Both the position numbers and the translations under genes were made by a program. 64,000 nt of DNA from Diploscapter coronatus (Eukaryota; Nematoda; Chromadorea; Rhabditida; Rhabditidae): positions 20,661,249 through 20,725,248 of the forward strand of contig OZ038423.1 in the NCBI GenBank assembly GCA_964036155.1. The letters are read 5' to 3'. Below the pieces are notes generated by a model, which searched no databases, had not been told where the DNA came from, and worked only from the letters and a program-made list of their open reading frames with translations. Below are positions 37,632 through 48,534 of the stretch, one piece after another (within the stretch, counting starts at the first letter, position 1; each line of letters starts with the position of its first letter).

Positions 37632-38453
37632 TGTCGAGTCTCTTCAATCTGCAACGTTCTTCATTCGTAAGGAGCAAAGGTTAGGTTCTGTTCTGCTTTG
37701 ATTCAAGCATGAAGCAGCACTTCGAGACAGAATCGATGGCACGAAATACAACTTCTGCTTCATGGTTTTGTGAATGTTCGCAGAAGAATTGACGTGTGCA
37801 GCTTACGACCAGTTTGTCAGTCTATCTGGCGAGTTATCAAGCTGGGTAATGAAAATCATTTAAAAAAACTATCGATCTCTCTATCATTTTGTATTCAAAT
37901 TTATCTTTTTTTCGAATTTTACAAATTCATAAGTTTTTGTTACCTCTACTATATAATTCTGTAGTCACCCTTTTATTTTTTTTTTCAAATTTCAATTTTC
38001 ATTAAAAATTCACATACCAATTATACAAATCGACTATGGAGATTTCAAAAATAAAAAAAAAATTAACAATAAAACAATAAAACAATACGATTGTGCCCCT
38101 GTATAAGGGTTTCAAAATTACGTATAACATGCCTGAGTAAAAATGCATTCATGGGGTATGTAATCAAACCGAGTGCGGGATGTCAACAACAACTGTTCAC
38201 AAGAAATCGATTAACTAGTTCTGTTATATATTTTGAGGGGAAATTACTATAAAATAAATATTGGATTTGGTTGCAGAATTTTTGAAATACAATGTTTTAA
38301 AGAGTAGTTATTTCAGTTACAATTATCCCTCGTTACTTTCGGATGTCTTCGAGAGTTGTTTGTATCATACTCATCGAAATTAAATTATTATTTCACATTT
38401 TATTGAATAAAATTTCCATATGAAATTTGAGATTATTATAATCAAGCTTTATT
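37632..38453. other. Spacer between membrane protein gene and kelch genes
   Basis: Contains the likely trans-splice acceptor of the membrane protein gene (ACGTTGCAG ending at 37649, minus strand) and long T-rich runs near 37,970-38,060. From 38,300 it is similar to 40,785 onward, the shared 3' flank of the kelch duplication. No gene seen. Confidence 0.55.
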
Positions 38454-39714
38454 TTATGTTAATCTTCCGACTTCACGCCATTCATTCGTTTGTGGATCGT
38501 ATTCCTCAATTGAATTACAAAAATTTACATTCAAACGTTCTTGAAATCTAAATTAACAAATATTTTATATAAAAATACGCAAAATCTCAGCTCACCCTCC
38601 GATTGCATACAATTTCCCGTTAGTGACAATGAGCGAATGTTGCTTTCTTGCATAATTCATATCAGCGATTTTAGAAATTCGACTGCCATCTGGAGCTGAG
38701 GGATCGAAACACAGACAGGATTTGAATATATTAGGATTACTAAATATATAATGATGCATTATTTATCATACAAAATTAACGACTTCTTTCCTCCAGTTAT
38801 GTAAATTTTTCCATTTAACGATGCAACTCCAAAGAAATATCGTTTTTCTGGAATCTCTCCAATTTCAATCCATTCCCGCTCATCATCTGATAATCGATAT
38901 ATCTTTCTACGATCAAGTCCATCAATAACTGAATATCCATAATTACAATAATGATAATGAATATGCTATAATGTAACCGTATAAAATTTCATCGCATCTT
39001 ATTGTTTGAACAAGTCTAATTGGAAAAGGAAAAGCAAGTCCTGTTTGCCATTGTCCATCCATTAAAACCTGAATAAATTATTTAATAGATTTTAATTCGA
39101 TCTTCTTACATCAATTCGATCTGTCGTTCTTCCGCTTCCAGGAATGTATCCACCCAAATAATACAATTTGTCTTTGAAATAAGCCACAGATGCATGATCA
39201 CGCCATTCAGAAGGATTTGGACCTGTAAAATTCTTTGAATCGATCATTCATGGATTTGTTGACAAGACCTCTTGAAATCTGTCGAGTATCCAAGTCATAT
39301 ATTTCAAACCATTTGTTAGCAGGATTCAACGAAAAAATCTAAAATTTACAAAATTGGCAATTCCAAATAAAATTACCTAATCTACCTTATCTTTTGTGGT
39401 TGCAACTTCCCATGGCCATAAATGAGTAAATTTTGCAATCTGCTCAACAGAAATAGTATGCGAATCAAGCAGACAAATTTTTCCTTCCCAAATTTTGCCA
39501 GTTCTATAAAGCACTAAATATTCAAATTAATTTTCACTCGTATAAAAAATATTTTCCTACGATAGAATAAAATTTTCCTCTCAAGCGCCATCGGTAGATA
39601 TCTCTTGATTATTCGCATCATTCGACTGCTAGTCCAGGCCAATTGTCCCAGATCTTTGAATTCGGGATATTGGCAGATCAACAATATCATTTCAACTGGT
39701 AAATTGGCCAACAT
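38454..39714 (-). CDS. F-box and kelch-repeat protein
   Basis: Eight phase-consistent exons (minus): 39714-39561, 39513-39386, 39338-39269, 39222-39110, 39068-38978, 38928-38772, 38739-38596, 38547-38454; 316 aa. Residues 5-40 match an F-box (LPVEMILLICQYPEFKDLGQ, then AWTSSRMMRII), the module that docks on SKP1 in SCF ubiquitin ligases. The remainder is a kelch beta-propeller: KLYYLGGY, GKIYITGG and KLYAIGG motifs each with the double Gly, and W at the expected blade positions (EWREVG). Such proteins usually recruit substrates through the propeller. A TTGTTTAG acceptor lies 15 nt before the ATG, suggesting trans-splicing. The stop codon TAA overlaps an AATAAA polyadenylation signal. It is a tandem paralogue of the gene at 40930-42424, which lacks the F-box. 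Confidence 0.85.
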
Positions 39715-40424
39715 CTTTGTTAAGAGGCCTAAACAATTAGCATAGTATTATTTCAAAATGGAAATAGTGAAAGAGTATTGACTGAATGAGAAAGTCTCCA
39801 ATTAATGATTTAGAAGTGAAAGTAACCCTATTTAAATGAAATATTAAGTTGTGACTCGGAATATACAGATTGAAGCTAAAAATTAAGTGAATAAGAATTG
39901 ACCATTTATGGAAGACGAGAATTGAGAACTGAATGAGAAGGATAAAGAATTTGACAAGTGGATCTTTGGATCACTTACTCGCTATTTTCTGAATCTTTTC
40001 ATGCACTATCTCTCTTCATTGATTATACAGGTGATTTTGGAGGTGTGTCGTGATCACGTCAGAAAAAGCCTTTGGGTTAAAATTATCGTCATATTTATGA
40101 TTGTAGTCTAGCAAGTCAGAATGACATAGAATTGAACAGGACCTAGATTGGGAAAAAATTAAGGTTTTAAACTTCATAAACATGCTATGATGGGCAGACT
40201 TGAAAGATCATTAAGCAAGCACGACAGAAGTAGACGAAATGATGACGTCGGTCACTTTACCGGGTACCTAAGAATGCACAGATTTAGGGAAGACAAGTCA
40301 AGATTGCTCTACGATCTACCCGCCATAATATTTCCTTCACAATTTTATATCTCTAACCAGAAGTTTAAAAATCTTGAGAAAAATCCTACAATATCCATAC
40401 CATTCGAGCATAATCTGGATGGTA

Positions 40425-40490
40425 TACCATGGACTCATATAGTAGCATGGTAAAGTGGTAGCACGGTACTCTAGGAAGCAAAAATTAATT
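40425..40490 (-). repeat. Partial copy of the fold-back element centre
   Basis: Read on the minus strand this matches the sequence near 35,045-35,110 at most positions, including TTTTTGCTTCCTAGAGTACC and TTTACCATGCTA. It is therefore in opposite orientation to the copy inside the 2-kb inverted repeat, 5.3 kb away. Similarity is lost towards 40,190. Confidence 0.75.
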
Positions 40491-40709
40491 ATTTCCCTTA
40501 ATCTGCTATATTCTGAAGAAAGTTTTTGATTTTTTCGGAATAACCGGCCAGAGAGGATATTTTCGAGGTGTGTGTTAACATAAGTTGATCAATTTTCGAT
40601 ATGCTATCGACTATTTATTGATTTGTTGAATTTATTCGACCGCATTTTAAACGAAATTGAATTTTCTGGCATGAAATTGTCGCAAATAATGGAGAGTAAA
40701 TGACAGGAT

Positions 40710-40776
40710 CAGGGCTGTCTGAAGTTCGAAAAAATTGAACTTCCAGACACTTCGAAATTCATTTCGTACAGCCCTG
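40710..40776. mobile_element. 67-bp hairpin element with CAGGGCTGT ends
   Basis: Left end CAGGGCTGT and right end ACAGCCCTG are inverted; the interior has a second stem, GAAGTTC..GAACTTC. It shares the CAGGGCTG terminus with the MITEs at 33677 and 63804. No target duplication visible. Confidence 0.55.
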
Positions 40777-40784
40777 ATTAAAAG

Positions 40785-42023
40785 ATATTTATTTCAGTTG
40801 CAATTATCCCTCATCACTTTAGGGTGTTTTCGAGAGTTGCCTGTATCATGTGCATTGAAAGTAGATTATTATTTCACATTTTATTGAATAAAATTTCCAT
40901 ATGAAATTTGAGATTATTATAATCAAGCTTTATTTTATGTTAACTTCTCCGATTTCACGCCATTGATTTGTTTGTGGATCGTATTCCTCGATTGAATTAC
41001 AAAAAATTTCATATGAGTCTTGATGTCTAAGTTAACAAATATTTCGTATAAAGATATGCAAAATCTCAGCTCACCCTCCTATTGCAAACAATTTCCTGTT
41101 AGTGACAATGAGCGAATGATCATGTCTTGCATAATTCATATCAGCGATTTGAGAAACTCGACTATCACCTGGAGTTGAGGGATCGAAACACAGACAGGAT
41201 TTTAATGCATCATCACTAAATATATAATGATATATTATTTATCATACAAAATCAAAGACTCAAATCCTCCAGCTATGTAAATTTTCCCATTTAACGATGC
41301 AATTCCGAATGAAATTCGTCCTTTTGAAATCTCTCCAACTTCAATCCATTCCCGTTCATCGTCTGATAATCGATATATCTTTCTATTTCCATCGCCATCA
41401 ATAACTGAATATCCATAATTATAATAATGAATATGCTATAATGTAACCGTATAAAATTTCATCGCATGTTGTTGTTTGAGCCCATATAATTGGAAGGGGA
41501 AAAGCAGGTCCTGTTTGCCATTTTCCATCTATTAAAATCTGAATGAATTATTCCGTGGACTTTCCTTCGATTTTCTTACATCAACTCGATTCGTATCTTT
41601 CCTTATTATAGGATCCTTTCCACCCAAATAATACAATTTGTCTTTGAAATAAGCGACAGATGCCTCATCACGCCATTCAGGAGGATCTGGACCTGTAAAA
41701 TTCTTTGAATCGATCATCCATGAATTTGTTGACAAGACCTTCTGAAATTTGTGGTGTATTCAAGTCATATATTTCAAATGATTTTTTTTCGCCGTTAATT
41801 CCAAAAATCTAAATTCTAAGAAATTACTCAAAATACTGAACAAGTAATTTACTTTGTTCTGTATAGTTGCTACTTCATGTGGCCAATACCAATTATGGAA
41901 TTTCGCAAGCTGCTCAACAGAATTAGTATGCGGACCAAACAGACAAATTCTTCCTTCGCTGTTTTTATAAGATACTAAATACTAAAGTTAACTTTTGAGA
42001 ATACAACAAAATATTTTCCTACG
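40785..42023 (-). repeat. Segmental duplicate of 38300-39561 (kelch unit)
   Basis: The two blocks align through all kelch exons, their short introns and about 150 bp past the stop codon. The alignment begins at the coding sequence TTATTCTATC just before the donor GTAGGAAAAT; upstream of this the two genes are unrelated (F-box versus membrane anchor). The breakpoint is thus inside an exon, at the junction of modules. Confidence 0.85.
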
Positions 42024-42424
42024 ATAGAATAAAGTTTTATCCTGCCGGCTTTGAAGAGCTAGAATAGCAACACCGATCAAAAGAAGTGTGCATAATAGAA
42101 CTAATAGAAAAAGAGGCTTTTTAAACCAAGGATATTCACGATTTTCCCTGAAAGGCATTAAATGATTATTTATTTATTTATATTTTCCGTGGATTTAGAG
42201 CGTCAAATTGTTCGTCCCATGCAATTTCACGTTTCAGAATGCCCCGTTATATCGTTTGCATTCTACCTCGTTTCTGTCATAGGTTGATTGTCTGCATCCA
42301 CTAGTTGAATAAGTTCAGGTGGACAGACAGTAGATTTAACGATATGCTGTAAACGTATTTAAAATATCAAATGAAAAATTGAGCCTTAACTTACAGGGCT
42401 TGAAGAATCATTAAACTTTGCCAT
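40930..42424 (-). CDS. Membrane-anchored kelch-repeat protein
   Basis: Ten phase-consistent exons (minus): 42424-42395, 42346-42267, 42147-42023, 41974-41853, 41808-41739, 41692-41580, 41538-41448, 41404-41248, 41215-41075, 41026-40930; 341 aa. Instead of the F-box of its neighbour, residues 1-79 form an acidic N-terminus followed by a hydrophobic segment (about 47-69, core LFLLVLLCTLLLIGVAILAL) preceded by KK, i.e. a predicted type II signal anchor. The kelch part is then collinear with the F-box paralogue: KLYYLGGK, GKIYIAGG, KLFAIGG, NQWREIG. If the topology is right the propeller would face the lumen or the outside. Phases are intact and there are no stops, so it appears functional. The stop codon again lies inside AATAAA. 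Confidence 0.85.
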
Positions 42425-42574
42425 TTTGATTATCTTCACGTATATCGAGTAATATAAGCTAAACAAATAATAAGAATCGGAAAATAAATAAAAAATGGTT
42501 TCGATATTCACATAACGAAAATTGCACTCTTCCTGCTCAGTTCCTCATCAACCGAGTGCCGATCATGTTAGACG

Positions 42575-43065
42575 TGGCTATCATTCAATACCCTCTAATT
42601 GTATACAATTTCCCGTTCGCGGCAACAAACGAATGGTATTCTCTTGCACAATTCATATCAGCAATTAGAGAAATTCGATTATCAACTGGAGCTGAGGGAT
42701 CGGAATAGACAGGATTTTAATATATCATCACTAAATATTTTAGATAATAATAATTGCTTTCAAAATCTACTTCTGTCCTCTAATAATATCAATTCTCATT
42801 TAGTGATGCAATTGCAAAACCATTTCGTGTTTTTCCAATTTCCCCCACTTCAATCCATTTTGGTTTATTGTCAGATAATCGAAATATCTCTCCATTCCAA
42901 TAGTCAATAACCGAATATTGTAAATTGCAAGCAATTATGAAATTTAAAAAATGTAATAATCCATCGCATCTAATTGGCTGTGCTGAGTGGATAATAGTTG
43001 GGAAACTGGGTTCTCTAGTTGATCTGAAAATATTTAGTCCATGGGCTTCATCGTTTTAGAGATTT
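42575..43065 (-). pseudogene. Decayed third kelch copy
   Basis: On the minus strand three blocks match exons of the two neighbouring kelch genes: 43035-42957 (the exon with IRCDG), 42915-42780 (VIDYWNGEIFRLSDN) and 42728-42590 (ADMNCAREYHS, NGKLYTI). There are frameshifts at LNEN (stop immediately after) and where SCLCFDPS should be (a loss within TGTCTATTCCG), and GG is changed to RG. No N-terminal exons were found. A further fragment near 43,170-43,140 (ACAATGGCGAGAA) may be the C-terminal exon of another copy. Confidence 0.75.
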
Positions 43066-44093
43066 CTCCTAGAAAGTATTTTAACCGCAATGTACGGAAT
43101 TGAATAACTATCAAGTACTCTCACTACAGTCCTCACTTTCTCGCCATTGTTTATCGAAATACGAGTTTGAAGACAAAGAGAAGAGAATATCGCTTTATCT
43201 GAAAGTCGAGATTTTGATCAGCTTGTGAGGTGGAGTCAGGTATTTAGTCATCGTTTGCAGTAATCACAAGCTCATCTAAAATTCGAGTAACTTCAACCTA
43301 AAACAATCAATAGAAAATACAGATAATATACCCTTTTCTGACAAGGAAAAACTCGAGGAAAAAATTACCGACTAACAAATTTCCCGTATTTTCAGAAGGA
43401 ATGAGAGAAAATGAGTAAAATATTTGATCTGCAGAAAAATTTTTACACCATGTAATTACCATCTTGTATGTGGTATAGTCCTGCTCTACGGTGCATTTCA
43501 CTGCAAGTCGAATATTCACTTTGATAAAATGTGGTTTTCGAATTATGAAGAAAAGCAACCTAAAATAAAAATGCACAAAATGATAAACTTCATAGTTCGA
43601 AATTTCAAGTAGGAGAGAAATTGAATTATATGATACAGGAAGGTTTTTTTTAAGAAGTGATAAACTAAAGTCATGACTTCTGTGAAAATCTATCGAATAA
43701 CCAATATAAAAGAACTCTAAATAATGGGCAACTTTTGAAAGAAATGATAAAGAAAAAAATCATACATGACGTTTTCCTTAAATGTTTGCTAAATCAAAAT
43801 GAAAAGAAGATCTTAAAAATCGTTTAATTCATGTCGAGATCTTGAAACTCAAGTCAGTAGTGTATATTCTCATATATACAATATTCCACAGGAAAAATGG
43901 AAAATTTTGCTTTAAAAGTTTTTTTTTTCTAATAAAATGGAATATTCATATACAGATTAAAGATTGGGGAGGCTCTCTCGGATTCGGAGACATTTTATAG
44001 AAGAATTTGAGAAGAACTATTCCCAGACCCAGGAGACTGATTGCTGGGCAATTTGGTTGAAGAAGTGGGGCTTTGTGGGGGAATGGAAGGAAT
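43066..44093. other. Spacer with a possible small secreted-protein gene
   Basis: On the minus strand an ATG at 43593 starts MKFIILCIFIL, which looks like a signal peptide. It could join a block encoding VNIRLAVKCTVEQDYTTYKM near 43,519-43,460. A separate exon-like block at about 43,298-43,245 encodes VEVTRILDELVITANDD and a stop after a TTGTTTTAG acceptor. I could not connect these with good splice sites, so no gene is called. The rest is AT-rich. Confidence 0.3.
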
Positions 44094-47000
44094 TTAGGCA
44101 AACTTGGTGAACTCCTCCTCAACCGAGTTGTCGGCGCTCGAGATGTCGAAGCGCAGCCATCTGCGGGTCTGGAATTTGAAAAGTCAATTCATTCGTCAAA
44201 ATTTTCAATCAATTAAGGAGATAAAATTTAATAATCCCAGTTGAAAAACGTGCAGAGCTGTGAAAGAAATTAATCTTGATAGCGGTTTGTGGCTGAGTAG
44301 ACTTCTTCCAAAAGCAGAAAAAAGGAGAAAAAATGCGAGGAATAGCGCAAAAAGGAAAGTTTACGCAGCCGCAATTTCAACAGGCGACATTTTAAATCGG
44401 AAGATATAGGTTTAATTTTCAGCAAGTTATTCATTTCATTGAATTTTCAATCGTTTCCAAATCTGGCTTACCATATCCATTTTGGCCGGTGGAGGGCTCT
44501 CCGCATTCGAATCCTCCAGAGTGTCATCAGTTGTAGTCAGTGCCCTGCAAATAAAGTAATTGTTACTTTTTCAATGATGGATTTTCGATCTCAAATTTTT
44601 TATTTCATTCAATGCTGACTTATTGCAAAACGCATTCTGAGAAACGAGCATGTTTCAAATTGCATAATTGGAAATCAAATATCCTCTACTATTTGCTTTC
44701 TTAATCTTTTGTAAAGTAAGTAAAAATTCGGAAATGATTCCATGTTTGACAGAAGTCGACAAATTTGTTTCGATGTCACCTCTTTCTGAAGAGATGTTCG
44801 TGCGATTCGTCCGCGTTGCTGCTGTCCGACGAGAGCCTTTTCGAGCTCAAAAGCGGCTGAAATATTCTATTTATCATTTTCATCTCGAAAAACTTTCCTA
44901 TTCTTTCCAGTTTTGAAAAAATACTCGTGTCGTGCTCGCCGTTAGAATTCAGCGCTGGAAAGAGCGCGCTCCAATGCGAAATGAGTGTTTCCCTTTTCTT
45001 CTTTTGCCCCAATAACGAGCGAAAGGAGAGATAACACACATTTCTCATCTCATTGGAACACGCTTTTTCCAGCGGCAAGCACGATAGTTATTGCTCGCTA
45101 ATAATTGTCAAAATTACTGCTTTTGATAGAACTCGAGAGAAAATGGATAGGTTAATGACAAAGAACTTTTTCAGCAATATGACATTGTAATGTCGAGTAT
45201 CTTTGAATTACCCTGCCACTAATTGGTGTAGTGATGTTGCGTCTGGGCAGCCGTTTGCAGTAGCGTTTGACGATCTCGTGACGCGAGGTCGAGCACTGAG
45301 ACGAGCTGGATCTCATCAGGGATTGGGTCTGAAATCAATGAATAAGTAGACATAGGCCAATCAATTTTATGATGTCCTGTAATCAATCATCAGTTTCCTG
45401 CATGTTGCAATGAAATATTTTTTGAGGTGAAGCCTTTTCCTTTCATCGACCATAATTCTCTTCATCTTCATTTACCTTGACCATGGTCTTGTGTTCCTTC
45501 TTTGCCTCGATGTGCTCCATCGAGTGTTCAGTCACGTACTTCTCTGGAATCGGACCCCCATTCGAAGTCGCACAGATATCCTGAAATTCCAATGATTTAT
45601 TTAGTTTTTAGAAGAGTGAGCTTAATTTGCATTTAATTGAAAGAAATGGCAAATTTTACAGAGAAAGGAAGTTAATTTGCATCTTCAGTTGGATAAGCTT
45701 CATCCTCTCCTAACTTCTCACTTCCTTATTTCATCTCGAATGAACCTTTCCCAACCTTGAAGTTGTGTGGACTTTCGAAGAGAGGCTTGAATCCTCGGTC
45801 CAGCAGACACAGCTGCGGGTAGTCGACGTACGGGTAGAAACCCTCGTTGATGCGACGGTCGATGTCACGCAGCAAGTGGGCGCTGAATATGCACAAATCA
45901 TTGCTTCAGCTGATGAAAGTTGGTGATTTAGATCAAACATGCAATGAGGTTCTATACGTTAAAAAATGTAGGAAAAAGTTCTCTTCGAATGAGAAAAACA
46001 AAATTCAGCTTCTTATATTTACATACGGTTTACATATACGGTTATATTTATAGGCGGACAGGACGAGTAGGAAATATAGAGAAAAAAGCGGAGAAATAAG
46101 AAAAAGAAACTTACGTCCTCGGTCCTCTCTTGGAGCTGTATTCGCAGTAGAAGATGGGGATGCGGCGCTTCATGGCCTGTGCCTCGAGTGGATCTTCTGG
46201 AAAGAAGAAGGCAGTCAGGCGAGCCACTAATTCGTCCTTCTCTTCCTGATGATACAGATTTACGGCTGTCTGCAAATCAGCAAGTTTACCTTTTAACTCC
46301 ATCGAGAATGAGTTTAGAATCCCTATTTAGTAAGATGTCGAGGAACAATTTAGGGTGTTTTTATTTGAATATTAATTATCCCAATTTACCCACGATCGCC
46401 TTGCATGTTCGCGCAATTTCAAGACGAAATTATATTTGTAAGAGAAAGCGAATGGGTTGCCAAATGAGTGAGAGGTGAACTGGCCAATTTTCCAAAGAGT
46501 TTCGACCAGTTTTCCGATTTCGAAATTTCTATCCCTTATCCGAACGTACCTTGATGTGGACTCCGTGATATTCGTAAGGATATCTACAGTCGATCAGCAC
46601 AAAGTGCTTTTTGAACTCCTCTGCCCCCAATTCGCGCATCTGCAAACACATCAACCTGTGGATTTGAAGCAATCTTTCCACTAACCAGACTGGCAAGCAC
46701 CGAGTGCGAAATGCTTTTGAAGGCAGTCGAATGAATCTGTGGCCGCTCGACCACTTCCAATGCGAACTGGTGAGTCTGAAACAGTGACTGCCGTTTGTTG
46801 TTCATTGTGACTTCATTTGATGAATGGTGCATAATTCTATTGTCAAAAACGAACAAATCTACCGGGAGAGAAATCGTTCTCCGATCGACATGTAAGCAAA
46901 CACGAGGCTCATTTGTGAATATTCTTTAGCAATTTACAAAGGAGCTTGTTTTCTCCAGGCAAGGTTGCCCCCGTCCTCGACGGCGATACTGCACATTAAA

Positions 47001-47849
47001 AATTCTGCTATTCTTCAACTGAGAATGACTGCATGTGAGCTCTTCTGTAACAGACACGAATGCCCCAGCACAAACCACAAACGAGTCCTCCTTGCTAGTG
47101 ATGTACTCGTCCCGAGTCGTCTCCAGCTCTCCCTTTGCCTCTGGCAGCTCGCCTTCCTTCTCCTTTCCAACTGGACTCGTCAGCCCTGCAGCAGTCTGAA
47201 AAATCGTATGATCTTCTCCATCATTTCCCACAATCAGAAACCAACCAATCTTTTCTCTTCTTCTTCTTCCTCTTCCTTCGTCTCCTGCAACGGCACAACT
47301 TCATCTGGTTTGTGAGAGGCCGGCTCCGGAGCAGGAAGCACGGACTCGTCAGGCACCGGCTGTACATCCAGGATCTCGAATGGGTCGGACAGAGAAATTC
47401 CTTTAAAAAAACGCGTTAATTGCCATATTTTTCCGTTCTACAATAATGACAAGTCTGTTGTCAACGTGTACAAATTATATGTAGATCATTTCTTTTGAAG
47501 GTGTTAACAACAGACTTGGAACTTTTTCATCGCAACTGCAATGCGATGGTCCAATTAAAAAAAAAACAATAATAAACCCAAGTCTGGCTGGCAAACCTGA
47601 ATCCCTCGAATTGGCATCGTCCTCCTCTTCGTAGATGACGTGCACTCCCCCGACTGTCGCCTTGCCGTGCACCTCCGCCGCCTCTGTCCTCGTCAGTGCG
47701 AGTGCCTTATTTTGCTGCTCGTCTTCCCGATTGCTGTTGTTGTGGCAGAAGGTGGTCGCCATCGTCGAGAGCATTGAACGCCACAGGCCTTCAAAAAGGG
47801 ATAGTCTATTTAGCGGAGGACGCGAGAGTTTTGCCCAATTCTCCGCCAT
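44094..47849 (-). CDS. cdc-25: CDC25-family dual-specificity phosphatase
   Basis: Twelve phase-consistent exons (minus): 47849-47597, 47400-47246, 47195-47076, 46775-46686, 46639-46550, 46269-46115, 45882-45756, 45580-45476, 45328-45212, 44856-44780, 44544-44472, 44168-44094; 478 aa. CDC25 enzymes activate CDK-cyclin by removing inhibitory Thr/Tyr phosphates. The rhodanese-like catalytic domain spans about 190-345, with VLIDCRYPYEYHG (220s) and the C-X5-R loop CEYSSKR (catalytic Cys278, Arg284) followed by GPR. The residue before the Cys is Tyr, not the usual His. The N-terminal half is disordered and contains DSGISLS (83-89), a possible SCF beta-TrCP/LIN-23 phosphodegron of the kind described for C. 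elegans CDC-25.1. The donor of exon 3 (GTTTGT) is the least certain; a block at 47000-46945 could be an extra exon. Which of the nematode cdc-25 paralogues it corresponds to is not decided. Confidence 0.9.
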
Positions 47850-48534
47850 TTTCGAGCGATTTCATTCGAGAGCACAAACCGACGAATCGGCGGACAATTC
47901 AAGAAATCAGACCAAAGGGGGACGAATGTGGAGAGAGTAATGAGGAGAAACGCTGATGAGGAATGAGATCGAAGATAATGTATACAAATTTGGAGAAACA
48001 TGAGACAATTTTAGGAAATCGCGTCACTCGAAAAATAGCCCGAGGGAAATACAAATGAAGCAGTGATTTTCGGCAAGTTGCTGCAATTTTAGGACCAGCT
48101 TTACTGACTCTATTTTCAACACTATCCTCGCGGAAACCATTTGGAAACACTTGCTCAAATATCGAGACGGTTGAATTCGCGTTTTTTGTCAATCATTTTT
48201 GTTGTAATTTTTGATTTCTTTTCGTCCGTCACTTTCTCGTGATTAATTTCTGAAAATCGACGCTATCGGTGTCACATTGAACTTGGAGCAAATTCAAGCA
48301 GTAGACAATTAGGCAATGCCTCTTGACACAAGAAATTCGAATAAGTTCGAAACCGACTCAGATTTTATTCTTATGAGTTGAATTCAAGCTTAACTCGAAT
48401 TCGTAATCGAGTTGAGTTCGAATTCAGAGACGATAGAAACGCTGGATATCAAGTTAAGAGTTCAGACTTCATCTAGCATCCGACGATTGTTTTTTCTTTA
48501 AGCTTAGATATTTTATCACCTTTCCAAATCAACT
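47850..48534. other. Spacer upstream of cdc-25
   Basis: Intergenic between the small membrane protein gene and cdc-25. It contains alternating GAATTCGA/TCGAATTC-like motifs at 48,335-48,430 (several AATTCGA, TTCGAA and TCGAATTC copies) but no gene. No acceptor lies close to the cdc-25 ATG. Confidence 0.5.

Larger units (their letters stand above)
39715..40784. other. Spacer between the two kelch genes
   Basis: Holds the trans-splice acceptor of the F-box gene (ends 39729, minus strand), a partial copy of the fold-back element centre (about 40,430-40,490) and a 67-bp hairpin element (40710). A short open frame at 40187-40453 shows no support as a gene. Confidence 0.6.

Noticed and set aside
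46945..47000. Possible extra cdc-25 exon (minus)
   Set aside because: It has an acceptor-like ATGTGCAG and a GTAAAT donor and could be kept in frame, but CDC25 homology does not require it; left out pending RNA data.
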